Shown here piece after piece: positions 1-8,376 of a DNA stretch of 64,000 nt. The stretch comes from Mycolicibacterium litorale (GTDB lineage: Bacteria; Actinomycetota; Actinomycetes; Mycobacteriales; Mycobacteriaceae), in contig CP019882.1 in the NCBI GenBank assembly GCA_002007745.1, forward strand, positions 2,666,001-2,730,000. Reading direction: 5' to 3'. Both the position numbers and the translations under genes were made by a program. The first letter of the stretch is position 1. Each line of letters begins with the position of its first letter. Under the pieces are notes generated by a model that was given only the letters and a program-made list of their open reading frames with translations, was not told the origin of the DNA and ran no database searches.

Positions 1-62
1 ATCACACGATTGCCGGGCTGTACATCTTCATTCCTGAGGCCGGCAACCCTAACGACCTCTGA
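1..62 (+). CDS. C-terminal fragment of an unidentified protein (partial)
   Basis: The frame starting at base 3 reads HTIAGLYIFIPEAGNPNDL and stops at the TGA at 60-62. The composition looks like a real protein C-terminus, and the gene would begin before the window. Nineteen residues are too few to name a family. It could also be chance; the reading frame and strand are the only support. Confidence 0.3.
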   Translation, partial: HTIAGLYIFIPEAGNPNDL

Positions 63-494
63 GGCGACGCCCGGTCCGCCGGCGAACAACCAAACTTCCG
101 ACCCCCGCCGCGTTGTTCCGCCGCAAGGCTTCCACCCGACATCGTGCGGTGCGGAGTTGTGTCGGCTGCAATGCCGCCATGCCCGCGGCGCCGAGACGAT
201 TTGACCAAACCGCACGCACCCGGCTCGGGGTGACCTTCGCGCGGAACACCACGACCCACGTTCAGGACACCGGTCTCTACGGCCACCGGTTCACTCTCCC
301 CCAGGTCGGGCACAATCTGCCGGCGCTCCGAGGAATGCTGACGGGGGCATGTGGCCGCCTGCTGATCACTGTGCCCTCCGACTCTCACAACCGCGGACCA
401 ACAGCACCCGGCAGGCGATGACCGAGAACTCCGGGTTGCCGGTTGGTCAGCACGGCCCAGACGGTCAGCGCAGTTTGCGCTCGCCTCCGCCAAA
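63..494. other. 432 bp with no convincing gene
   Basis: Several open frames cross this stretch on both strands, but their translations are Arg/Pro/Ser-rich and resemble no family I recognise, as is usual for random open frames in G+C-rich DNA. No clear ribosome binding site plus start was found. It may be a decayed gene. No repeat or terminator stands out. Confidence 0.4.
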
Positions 495-1385
495 TCAGAC
501 CGGTATCGTTGTGCCGGTTTCCGTCTCGGCGAACGCGCAGAGCCTTCGCGCACTGGCATAATCACAAGCAACTGAGGAGCGCCCGCTCAGTGTGGGGCTC
601 CCTTTGAGCCCAAACCTACTGTCGATGCCTACGTAACTTCCGGGAGGGATCGGCTCGGCGATGCAGTAGAGAGTGGGTGCTGCGCCAGCGTCGATGTCAT
701 TTCCGAAACACCTTGCGGCGCTATACGTCACCGAATGCACCACATTCATCAATCGTCTATCCGAGGTGTTTGTCAGGTTTGAGGCGACCCAGCCGGGGTG
801 CGTGAGGTGACTGATCACTGGTGACCGGGCTGCCCGTAGCCGGCGATCCAGCTCCAAACCCCATAACATCACGGCAAGCTTTGACCGCAGGTAGGCCGGG
901 TAGGACGTCCAATTGCCCGACCGTAGGTGCGGGTCATCGAAGTCGAACGTTGCCGACTTGTGCCCGTCGGACCCAACGTTGATGATCTGCGACTTCACTC
1001 GCCGGAAGACTAGGTTGGTCAACGCGAATGGCCCGAGGAAATTGGTGCCCAGGGTGATCTCGAAACCATCGACTGTTTCGCTCCGGGTCGGCGCCACTAC
1101 ACCGGCGTTGTTGATCAGAATGTCGACATCGCCGTCGAATAGCTCTGGGAACGCGCGGATCGACGATTGATCCGCGAGATCCAGTTTGACGACTTCGGTG
1201 CTGCCGGAGATCTCAGCAGCGCGCTGAGCGCCGAGTTCTGGATTGCGCACCGCCATGATGACATGCGCCCCCGCGTGCGCCAATGCACGTGCTGTTGCCA
1301 GGCCGACGCCGTTGGTGGCACCCGTCACGATTGCACGCTTACCACTGAGATCGCCCAGTCTGCTGACCGGCCACTTGGTCGTCAC
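495..1385 (-). CDS. SDR family oxidoreductase
   Basis: A short-chain dehydrogenase/reductase of about 296 residues. A Rossmann motif TGATNGVGLATA lies near the N-terminus, followed by NNAG (LINNAGVV) and a YxxxK-type active site in a YPAYLRSKLA context. The arrangement resembles the retinol-dehydrogenase/protochlorophyllide-reductase-like SDRs. The start is the GTG at 1385: the open frame extends further upstream, but SDR homology begins about 12 residues after this GTG. A TANNNT -10 element (TACTCT on the minus strand) ends seven bases before the GTG, which suggests a leaderless transcript. It lies downstream of and on the same strand as the TetR gene and has its own copy of the TetR-type operator at its start. 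Substrate unknown. Confidence 0.85.
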   Translation of the reverse strand: MTTKWPVSRLGDLSGKRAIVTGATNGVGLATARALAHAGAHVIMAVRNPELGAQRAAEISGSTEVVKLDLADQSSIRAFPELFDGDVDILINNAGVVAPTRSETVDGFEITLGTNFLGPFALTNLVFRRVKSQIINVGSDGHKSATFDFDDPHLRSGNWTSYPAYLRSKLAVMLWGLELDRRLRAARSPVISHLTHPGWVASNLTNTSDRRLMNVVHSVTYSAARCFGNDIDAGAAPTLYCIAEPIPPGSYVGIDSRFGLKGSPTLSGRSSVACDYASARRLCAFAETETGTTIPV

Positions 1386-1401
1386 ATACTTGAGAGTACG
1401 G
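1384..1401. promoter_or_regulatory. Operator copy 1, CATAC-N6-GTACG (putative TetR site)
   Basis: ACATACTTGAGAGTACGG lies at the start codon of the leftward SDR gene. It matches the two other copies at 2313 and 2408 in length and half-sites, with one base changed in the right half. It overlaps the predicted -10 box of a leaderless SDR promoter, so a bound repressor would block it directly. Confidence 0.65.
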
Positions 1402-1533
1402 CGAAGCTCAGTCGCGTGGTCACCGGGGTTCTGGCCACACGAGTCCTGTTTCACTGAACAAGCAAAGGACAACGTGGTGTGCAACCGTCAGCCGTGCGCA
1501 CCGGACCATCGAACTCCGACGACTTGAGCGACC

Positions 1534-2097
1534 TCAAGGTCGCAGCATGAAGTCGATCAGTTCCTCGCGCCGGGCACGTGAGTAGCGCGGTGTTTTGACA
1601 TTGGTCAGGTGCACGGCGCCGATGCTCATGGCGAACAGCCATTGCGACCGTTGTTCGGCGATGTTGTCGTCGAACCCTAGGTCGCGGAAGGCCTGGCGCA
1701 AAGCGGCGCGTGTGCGCCGATCGGCTGCGTTCACGCTGCGCGTCGCGGCAGGGTCGGACCGTGCCCATTCCCGCATCGCCCGTTCCAGCATCCATTGCCG
1801 GGGGGCGATGAGGAATGACGTCATCTTCATCAGGCGTTCCCTAGGCGGCAGCTCCTCCAACGCCTTGAAACGACGGTGGTCGTCATCACGCCACTGGGCC
1901 CACGCCGAAATCATCGCCCCTTTGAACGCCGCCAAGTCGGCGAAGTGCCAGTAGAAGCTGCCTTTGGTAATGCCCAGTCGGGCGGACAGCTTGTCAACCC
2001 TCAACGCGGTGAAGCCCTCTTCAGCCAGCAGGGCAAAGCCGGCCTGCAACCACTCATCTGCGGTGGTGTGACCCGTGTTGCGGCCCAATCCTGCCAT
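1534..2097 (-). CDS. TetR family transcriptional regulator
   Basis: 187 residues. The N-terminal helix-turn-helix of the TetR family is clear: GFTALRVDKLSARLGITKG followed by SFYWHF, near residues 28-52. The C-terminal ligand domain is not recognisable by eye. The gene sits between the two transcription units it probably controls. Repeated near-palindromes CATAC-N6-GTATG lie upstream of the rightward operon (two copies, also upstream of this gene) and at the start of the leftward SDR gene (one copy). I infer local autoregulation and repression of both units. The inducer is unknown, but the operon content suggests a hydrophobic alcohol or sterol-like compound. Confidence 0.92.
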   Translation of the reverse strand: MAGLGRNTGHTTADEWLQAGFALLAEEGFTALRVDKLSARLGITKGSFYWHFADLAAFKGAMISAWAQWRDDDHRRFKALEELPPRERLMKMTSFLIAPRQWMLERAMREWARSDPAATRSVNAADRRTRAALRQAFRDLGFDDNIAEQRSQWLFAMSIGAVHLTNVKTPRYSRARREELIDFMLRP

Positions 2098-2312
2098 CCG
2101 AGCAGACTACTGCGCCGGGCCGGCGACCACGCATTCGGCAGCCGGCTCCGTCTCAGCGGTCGCGGTGCCCGTGGTCGGTTGCCTCACGCGTCGGAGCCCA
2201 ATAGACGCATCATCGAGACCAAAGACTGGCGCACGACCGCGCCTTTCTGCTGCAACGATCGACGCGTGAGCACCCCGCGCTGGAGGTGCATGGCGCCGGT
2301 ACGGTCCGTCCT

Positions 2313-2330
2313 ACATACGCACAAGTATGG
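2313..2330. promoter_or_regulatory. Operator copy 2, CATAC-N6-GTATG
   Basis: ACATACGCACAAGTATGG has the same half-sites and the same six-base spacing as copies 1 and 3, with a different spacer. Conservation of the half-sites but not the centre is what a dimeric TetR operator would show. It lies between the TetR gene and the rightward operon. Confidence 0.65.
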
Positions 2331-2407
2331 TGCCTATCAGCCACCCGATCCGCGCCATTGCCCCTGAGGCTGCAGATGTGGAAACAAGGGGCGTCATTCT
2401 CGTGCCG

Positions 2408-2425
2408 ACATACCTGAGAGTATGG
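2408..2425. promoter_or_regulatory. Operator copy 3, CATAC-N6-GTATG
   Basis: ACATACCTGAGAGTATGG. The right half-site overlaps a possible -10 box, TATGGT at 2421-2426, for the rightward operon. A TTGACA hexamer follows at 2435-2440 and could serve a second promoter. The first gene begins at 2526, leaving a leader of about 90 bases. Confidence 0.65.
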
Positions 2426-2525
2426 TTTGATCTGTTGACAGGGCAGGCATCAACTGGTTACCTGCCTCTATTCGGGGCAATCCTGCTAGTAGTTAACAAC
2501 ATTCGATGTAGGGGAAACTAGCGAC

Positions 2526-2969
2526 GTGGCTGATCACGCCCGCGAGATCGAGAATCTGATCTGCACCTATGCTGAGCGACTCGATGCGGGAGACCTAGAC
2601 GGCGTAGCCGAGCTGTTCGCCCATGGACGCATCACCGGCATGCAAGACGCGCCGCCCGAGGCCTTCTTTACCGGGGTGGCGGGTGTGCGTCGAATGTATG
2701 AGATGGCAACCCGACTCTACGAGGACGGCACACCGAAGACCCATCACCACACCAGCAATATTCAGATCGACGTCGACGAGACTGCCGGCTCGGCGCGGGC
2801 CAGCGCCTACTACTTCGTTACCCAAGCAACCGTTGATCTGCCCTTACAGGTGATCGTCACCGGGCGCTACCACGACACCTTCCGTCGGATCGATGGGAAG
2901 TGGTGGTTCGACACCCGGATCATGTTAGTTGACCAACTCGGCGACACCAGCCATCACCTGAAGTTCTGA
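2526..2969 (+). CDS. NTF2-like / SnoaL-like family protein
   Basis: 147 residues with a GTG start. The pattern IENLICTYAERLDAGDLDGV then AELFAHG, and the final GKWWFDTRIMLVDQLGDTSHH, are typical of the SnoaL_4/NTF2-like cone fold, which includes steroid isomerases, dehydratases and polyketide cyclases. It is the first gene of the rightward operon behind two TetR-type operators. Family members can be enzymes or small-molecule binding subunits, and the sequence does not decide which. The next gene starts five bases after its stop, so co-translation is likely. Confidence 0.82.
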   Translation: MADHAREIENLICTYAERLDAGDLDGVAELFAHGRITGMQDAPPEAFFTGVAGVRRMYEMATRLYEDGTPKTHHHTSNIQIDVDETAGSARASAYYFVTQATVDLPLQVIVTGRYHDTFRRIDGKWWFDTRIMLVDQLGDTSHHLKF

Positions 2970-2974
2970 GCGTC

Positions 2975-4150
2975 GTGACGACATCATTTTCGGTCGCCGA
3001 GCTCGCCACAGCCGCTCAAGCCAAAGAGGGCTTACAGGACTGGGGGCCGCTGCCGTTTGAGGATCCGCTATCGGTTCTCGCCGCTAGCTACTCGCAGGCC
3101 AATCTCAACGACCTCGGTGTGCACATCATTCGCGGTGGTCTCATTCACAGCTTGCGGATGCGATTGCGTGCGCAGGAATGGGTTCGGCGTCATCCAGAAA
3201 TCCTCGACGAGCAGATTGCGGCGCCGACCGTCGTGGTCGGGATGATGCGAAGCGGGACCACGTTATTGCAACGGCTGCTCGCGTCAGACAACCGTTTTCA
3301 CTGCGCTTACGGGTGGGAAGTGGTGGAAGTTGCGCCTCAACTCGACTGGTCGTGGGCGGAAAGAGAAGACCCTCGCATTGCCGTCAGCAAGAAGCGGGAG
3401 GCCGCGTCACGTCAACTGACGCCTGAACTCTTTGCGATTCACCCGATGTATGCCGATGAGCCCGAAGAGGAGATCGTGTTCCTCTCCGACGCGTTCCTGT
3501 CTCATGTGCCCGAATCCGGTGCACATGTGCCGCATTACGCGCAGTGGCTCGACGAGCAGGACTTCGCACCGGCCTACGCCTATCTGCATCGGATGCTGCA
3601 GTTCCTGCAATGGCAGAAGCGACGGCAGGGGAACGTCGCCCAGCGCTGGGTACTCAAATCCCCCGCCCACCTCGGGTACCTCGACGTCCTGCGTGCTCAG
3701 TTTCCGGACCTGCACATCGTCCACATGCATCGCGACCCTCGCGACACCATCGCCTCGGGGGCGAGCCTGAACACAACCTTGCACGCGATGCACTCCGACG
3801 TCGTCGATTCCCACCGCATTGGTTCGGACTGGCTGCGTCGCATGGGGTGGACCAATGACCGAGCGATGGCGGCGCGATCCGGGTGGTGGGACGAATCGGA
3901 GGTCTGCACCGATATTGAATTCGCCGACGCAGTGGCGGATCCTATCGGTCAAGTTGCAAGGGTCTACGCCGCTATCGGCGTGCCGCTGACCGCCGAGGCC
4001 GAATCAGCGATGCGCCGCTGGCTGGCAGAGCGTCCCCGCGAGCTGGTCCGTCCGCCCTACTCGCTGTCTGACTTTGGTCTCACCAACTCCCAGGTGGACG
4101 AACGGTTCTCGACTTACAACACCCGATTCCGCCAAACCCAGAGGCTTTGA
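2975..4150 (+). CDS. Sulfotransferase family protein
   Basis: 391 residues with a GTG start. The 5'-phosphosulfate loop reads VVVGMMRSGTTLLQRLLASD at about residues 86-105, and the 3'-phosphate element is VHMHRDPRDTIASGASLN. These are the PAPS-binding signatures of the Sulfotransfer_3 group found in many mycobacterial paralogues. It should transfer sulfate from PAPS to a hydroxyl group of a small molecule or lipid in the cytoplasm. The context (NTF2-like protein, DUF1214-like protein, two SDRs) suggests a hydroxylated lipid or terpenoid/sterol-like acceptor, but the acceptor cannot be read from the sequence. The next gene starts 10 bases downstream. Confidence 0.88.
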   Translation: MTTSFSVAELATAAQAKEGLQDWGPLPFEDPLSVLAASYSQANLNDLGVHIIRGGLIHSLRMRLRAQEWVRRHPEILDEQIAAPTVVVGMMRSGTTLLQRLLASDNRFHCAYGWEVVEVAPQLDWSWAEREDPRIAVSKKREAASRQLTPELFAIHPMYADEPEEEIVFLSDAFLSHVPESGAHVPHYAQWLDEQDFAPAYAYLHRMLQFLQWQKRRQGNVAQRWVLKSPAHLGYLDVLRAQFPDLHIVHMHRDPRDTIASGASLNTTLHAMHSDVVDSHRIGSDWLRRMGWTNDRAMAARSGWWDESEVCTDIEFADAVADPIGQVARVYAAIGVPLTAEAESAMRRWLAERPRELVRPPYSLSDFGLTNSQVDERFSTYNTRFRQTQRL

Positions 4151-4160
4151 GGAGCAATTG

Positions 4161-5417
4161 ATGGTAGACGTCGTCACCGGTGATCCCGTTGCAACTCCGT
4201 CCCAGCATGACCAGGAACTGGCGGCGCTGGAGCTGATCCAGCACCCGACGGTACAGGCGGCCTACCGCGACGTTGCCGCGACTTGGTTGGGGCGGTCGAA
4301 GGCCTCGGACGCGATGCGTGCCATCTTCGCGCCGGCATTCGAGGAGGTGATGTTCTCAGCAGCGATGTGGTCGTCCAACCAGGACAAGCTTCGCCCCAAG
4401 GTCACCTGCATCACCCGCCTGGAGCACCCCGTTGGCGGGACGCGCGTTCCGGGATCGCGTTGGGGCATCGACAATCCCGACACCGTCTACCGGGTTATTC
4501 CGATCTCCGGTGACGAACGCTATGAGATCCGCGGCCGTGTCGGTGAGAACCGCATGACAGAGAACTACTTCACCCTCTGGGATGCCAACATGGGCACCGT
4601 TGCGGTACTCAACGGCCGCACCATGGAGGTCGAGTCCGACGGCTCGTTTCGCATCACCGTCGACCGTGATCCCGCGAACGGGCGGCCCAACCACATACAA
4701 TCCACGCCCGACGCGCACGAGTTTTACATCCGCGACGTGCTGCTGGACTGGGGCCGCGACGACCCCAACCATCTCTCGGTGCAGCGACTAGGCGGCGAGC
4801 CCACCGTCCGTGCACGCACACTCGACGAGCAGGCCACTGCCACAGCCGACATGATGGCGTACTTCGCGAACTTCACCGGCAAGCTCAGCCACGGTATCTA
4901 CAAGATGCCACCCAACCACTTCAACCTCGCATGGTCGGCGGACAAAGTGGGAGCGATGCGAAACCAGGTCTATGTCATGGGCCGCTTCGACCTGGCCGAA
5001 GGCGAGGCTTTCGTCGTCGATGTCAGCGACGGCGGAGCCGAATACTTCACCGTCCCACTGAGCAACATCTGGGGCACCACGCTTGAGCTGGTCGACCGCA
5101 CCGGGAGTTTGAACAAAGCCCAATCTGTTGCCAACGACGACGGAACCTTTACCTACGTCATCTCCCCCACTGACCCAGGAGTTGCCAACTGGATCGACTC
5201 TAACGGTCTACGGGAAGGGATTCTCACCCTACGCATGGCCGAGTTCGGACCCAGCGGTCCAACCGAAGACCTCGGCGCCCGCGGTCGGGTGATCAAGCTC
5301 GATCGACTCGACAACGAAGTGCCTGATCTCGCCAAGATTTCCCCGCAAGAACGCGTCAGACAGCTCGCCAGCCGGCGGACGGACTACTTGCGCCGCCTCC
5401 CAGAAGGGACGAATTGA
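4161..5417 (+). CDS. DUF1214-like domain protein
   Basis: 418 residues. ATG at 4161 follows a GGAG ribosome binding site; the open frame continues upstream only by overlapping the sulfotransferase. The C-terminal half (GRFDLAEGEAFVVDVSDG, then EYFTVPLSNIWGTTLE) has the look of DUF1214-containing proteins, which in mycobacteria sit beside sulfotransferases and SDRs. No catalytic motif is recognisable. It shares the operon with the genes on either side: the next SDR starts two bases after its stop. Function unknown. Confidence 0.75.
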   Translation: MVDVVTGDPVATPSQHDQELAALELIQHPTVQAAYRDVAATWLGRSKASDAMRAIFAPAFEEVMFSAAMWSSNQDKLRPKVTCITRLEHPVGGTRVPGSRWGIDNPDTVYRVIPISGDERYEIRGRVGENRMTENYFTLWDANMGTVAVLNGRTMEVESDGSFRITVDRDPANGRPNHIQSTPDAHEFYIRDVLLDWGRDDPNHLSVQRLGGEPTVRARTLDEQATATADMMAYFANFTGKLSHGIYKMPPNHFNLAWSADKVGAMRNQVYVMGRFDLAEGEAFVVDVSDGGAEYFTVPLSNIWGTTLELVDRTGSLNKAQSVANDDGTFTYVISPTDPGVANWIDSNGLREGILTLRMAEFGPSGPTEDLGARGRVIKLDRLDNEVPDLAKISPQERVRQLASRRTDYLRRLPEGTN

Positions 5418-5418
5418 G

Positions 5419-6255
5419 ATGAGCCGCTGGTTGATCACCGGGTGCTCCACCGGAATTGGTCGCGAGATCGCCCGGGCTGCGCTGGAGGCTGGACACCAGG
5501 TGGTGGTGACTGCCCGACGACCTGAGACCGTCGCCGACCTTGTTGAGGAACACAAGGACCGCGCTATTGCGGTCGGTCTTGACGTGACCGACAAGCAACA
5601 GATCATCGACGCCGTCCGCGCGGCGAACGACGCGTTCGGTGGCATCGACGTCCTGATCAACAACGCTGGAAACGGCTATCTGTCGGCGGTGGAGGAGGGT
5701 GAGGACGATCAGATCCGTAAGCTGTTCGATACCAACTACTTCGGTGTAGTCGACACTATCAAGTCCGTCCTTCCCGCGATGCGGGCCCGCAAATCCGGTT
5801 ACATCATCAACATTTCGTCCATGACCGGACTAGTGGCGAACCCACCGAATGCGTACTACTCGTCGACCAAATTTGCACTCGAAGCGCTCACCGAAGCCCT
5901 GGCCCAAGAAGTCAAGCCATTTGGAATCAAGGTCACGGCGGTTGAGCCGGGCGCCTTCCGCACCGACTGGGCAGTGCGATCGATGTGGGAATCCAATTCG
6001 GCGATAGACGATTACGACGAGAGTGTTGGCACGCGGAAGGCCATGATCAAAGAGTTCGCCGAACATCTGCCCGGTGACCCTCGCAAAGTCGCCGAAGCGG
6101 TGCTCATGCTGACCAAGCTCGAGGAACCACCGCTGCGACTGCTACTCGGGCGTGACGTGCTCAAGGCGGTGCGCGAGAAGCTCACCGCATTGTTGGCGTC
6201 CATCGATCAATGGGAGGCCGTCACCAAGGACGTGAACTTCCCGCCAGGGCACTAG
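5419..6255 (+). CDS. SDR family oxidoreductase
   Basis: 278 residues. Classical SDR motifs are visible: TGCSTGIGREIA at the N-terminus, LINNAGNG, ISSMTGL with the catalytic Ser, and YYSSTKFALEAL with the Tyr/Lys pair. The long form with a C-terminal extension resembles the SDRs annotated as oxidoreductase/short-chain dehydrogenase with 17-beta-HSD-like features. It sits tightly in the operon between the DUF1214-like gene and a second SDR. Substrate unknown; an alcohol/ketone step on the same compound as its neighbours is an inference. Confidence 0.9.
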   Translation: MSRWLITGCSTGIGREIARAALEAGHQVVVTARRPETVADLVEEHKDRAIAVGLDVTDKQQIIDAVRAANDAFGGIDVLINNAGNGYLSAVEEGEDDQIRKLFDTNYFGVVDTIKSVLPAMRARKSGYIINISSMTGLVANPPNAYYSSTKFALEALTEALAQEVKPFGIKVTAVEPGAFRTDWAVRSMWESNSAIDDYDESVGTRKAMIKEFAEHLPGDPRKVAEAVLMLTKLEEPPLRLLLGRDVLKAVREKLTALLASIDQWEAVTKDVNFPPGH

Positions 6256-6264
6256 AGGTTCACC

Positions 6265-7095
6265 GTGGCAGACCACGAGGCCAGCCTGGCCGGCAAAGTC
6301 GCGCTCATCTCCGGTGCAGCCCGCGGGATGGGCCGCGCACATGCCATAAAGCTGGCCAGCTCAGGTGCCGACATTATCGCGATCGACGCCTGCGTCGATT
6401 TCCCATGTACCGATTACCCAGGCTCGACGCTCGATGACCTCGAAGCCACGGCGCAGCTGGTGGAAGGCCACGGCGGACGGATCCTCACCCGGCAGGTGGA
6501 CATCCGAGACGGTGACGCACTCGACTCTGTCGTCGCCGACGGGGTTAATGTCTTCGGCGCCCTTGACATCGTCATCGCCAACGCCGGCATCATCCGCGTT
6601 ACCGACAGCGATGAGCGGCGCCAAACCTTTCGCGAGATCGTCGAAACCAACCTGATTGGAACCTGGAACACCGTCGATGCCGCGATTCCGGCAATAGTCA
6701 AGGGCCGGCGCGGTGGCTCGATCGTCCTCGTCAGCTCGACACAGGGAATCAAAGCATCCGGGACCGATCGACCCGGTATTCAGGCGTATGGAGCATCCAA
6801 ACGAGCTCTTGTTGCTCTGATGCAAAGCTGGGCTATTTCACTTGCAACGCAATCTATTCGGGTCAACACCATCCACCCCACCGGCGTCGCCACGGATATG
6901 GTCGTCAACGATGCCACCATAAGCTTGGCTCAAGCGGGCGACGCATGGCTCGCGAGCCAGGGCAACGCGATGCCCATCGCGTTGCTTCAGCCCGATGAGA
7001 TTGCTGCTGCAGTAGCTTGGCTGGTGTCGGATGCGGCGGCCTTCATCACAGGCACCTCGTGGCCACTGGATGCAGGCTTCTCAGTAGTTCACTAG
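6265..7095 (+). CDS. Mycofactocin-type SDR family oxidoreductase
   Basis: 276 residues, GTG start at 6265. The N-terminus GAARGMGRAHAIKLASSGAD followed by IIAID and a long loop with the YPGSTLDDLEAT pattern is the hallmark of mycofactocin-coupled SDRs (TIGR03971-like), whose NAD(H) stays bound and is re-oxidised through the peptide redox cofactor mycofactocin. The catalytic Tyr/Lys is in the IQAYGASKRALVAL segment. Last gene of the operon. Mycofactocin dehydrogenases oxidise alcohols that do not exchange cofactor freely, so the operon probably handles a lipophilic alcohol. Confidence 0.85.
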   Translation: MADHEASLAGKVALISGAARGMGRAHAIKLASSGADIIAIDACVDFPCTDYPGSTLDDLEATAQLVEGHGGRILTRQVDIRDGDALDSVVADGVNVFGALDIVIANAGIIRVTDSDERRQTFREIVETNLIGTWNTVDAAIPAIVKGRRGGSIVLVSSTQGIKASGTDRPGIQAYGASKRALVALMQSWAISLATQSIRVNTIHPTGVATDMVVNDATISLAQAGDAWLASQGNAMPIALLQPDEIAAAVAWLVSDAAAFITGTSWPLDAGFSVVH

Positions 7096-7247
7096 CCGAC
7101 GTTGGATCGCCGACAGCCGTCTAGGCATGTGCGGCGAGCATGACGGGCAGTGCCATCAACGACCAGCGTTCTTGCGCGAATCGCGGCCTGACCAGGACCG
7201 GCGTAACTCCCCCGTCACAGTCTGGAGTTGCTCCCTAGACTGACGGA

Positions 7248-8156
7248 GTGCGATTCTCCGTGTGGCCGTCAACGACTCAACCGTGGGACGAAGTGCTCGA
7301 GCTGGCACAGTTCGCCGATGACGGGTTCTGGCATGCGCTCTATGCTGCCGATCACTTCATGTCCCCGGGCGACAAACCTGGCCGCACGAGCGACTGGCTG
7401 GAGGCCACCGCCGTCATGGCCGCATTGGCGACCGTCACGTCGAACATTCGGCTGGCCAACCTGGTCCTCTCGATGACGTTCCGGCACCCAGCGGTGCTGG
7501 CGAACCTCGCGGTGACCGTCGACCGGATCAGCAAGGGTCGCTTCACGCTCGGGCTTGGCGCCGGCTGGCAAGACACCGAACACGAGCAGTACGGCTTGGA
7601 GCTCGGTGAGCCCAAGGAGCGGGTAGACCGCTTCGCAGAGGGACTGGCCGTCATCACTGGGCTGCTGACGAACGAGACGACGACGTTCAACGGGCAGTAT
7701 TACCAATTGACCGACGCGCTGTGTGAGCCGAAGCCGGTGCAGTCACCGCTACCGCTGCTGGTCGGCGGGACGGGTCCACGGATGTTGCGGTTGGTCGCGC
7801 GATACGCCCAGCAGTGGAATCAGTGGTCGGCACCGGGTGGGTTCGGCGAGCGGTCAGCGGCGCTGGATGCGGCATGTGCGAAGGAGGGCCGCGATCCGGC
7901 CACAGTGTGGCGCTCCACGCAGGCCCTGGTGATAGTGACCGATTCAGCCGAAGCGGAGGCGAAGGCGAAGACCGTCGCCGAATCGTCGCCGCAACCGGTG
8001 GTCTATGGGCCGGCGGCGAGAGTCGCCGAGGCCGCGGCAACCTGGCGCGACGAGGGCGTCGACGAGGTGATCGTCCCCGATTTCGCAATGCCGCGCGGTC
8101 CGGAGCGTCTCGACGCCTACCGGGCTCTGGCCGAGGCATTCAAGCCGCTGGCCTAA
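7248..8156 (+). CDS. LLM class F420-dependent oxidoreductase
   Basis: 302 residues, GTG start. Luciferase-like TIM-barrel family: the start MRFSVWPSTTQPWDEVLELA, the ADHF motif, the strand NIRLANLVLSMTFRHPAVLA, GRFTLGLGAGWQDTEHEQYG, and PLLVGGTGPRMLRLVARYA near residue 175. This is the mycobacterial TIGR03560/F420 type rather than the FMN luciferase proper, judged by overall pattern only. It stands alone, 152 bases after the SDR operon, and 220 bases separate it from yaeQ. Substrate unknown. Confidence 0.88.
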   Translation: MRFSVWPSTTQPWDEVLELAQFADDGFWHALYAADHFMSPGDKPGRTSDWLEATAVMAALATVTSNIRLANLVLSMTFRHPAVLANLAVTVDRISKGRFTLGLGAGWQDTEHEQYGLELGEPKERVDRFAEGLAVITGLLTNETTTFNGQYYQLTDALCEPKPVQSPLPLLVGGTGPRMLRLVARYAQQWNQWSAPGGFGERSAALDAACAKEGRDPATVWRSTQALVIVTDSAEAEAKAKTVAESSPQPVVYGPAARVAEAAATWRDEGVDEVIVPDFAMPRGPERLDAYRALAEAFKPLA

Positions 8157-8376
8157 CGCCTACCGCAGCGCCGGAATACGGCGAACCGAATGTGGCGGAA
8201 TACCAGTCAACCATTGAATATCGCGTGATCGAGTTACTGGTTGCGCCGACTCTTTGGCATACAACGTCGAGCAGTTGACGCAAGTGAATGTGCGATAGAA
8301 GAGGCTCCTCCACCATCCCGCCGATGTTCCCCTGGGGCCAGGTGCTCGGGAACTACACCAGGGTGGACACTAGGAC

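Noticed and set aside
2..571. Long open frame on the minus strand at the window start
   Set aside because: Arg/Ser/Pro-rich translation without family resemblance; it also runs into the SDR gene on the same strand in another frame. Typical G+C-rich open frame.
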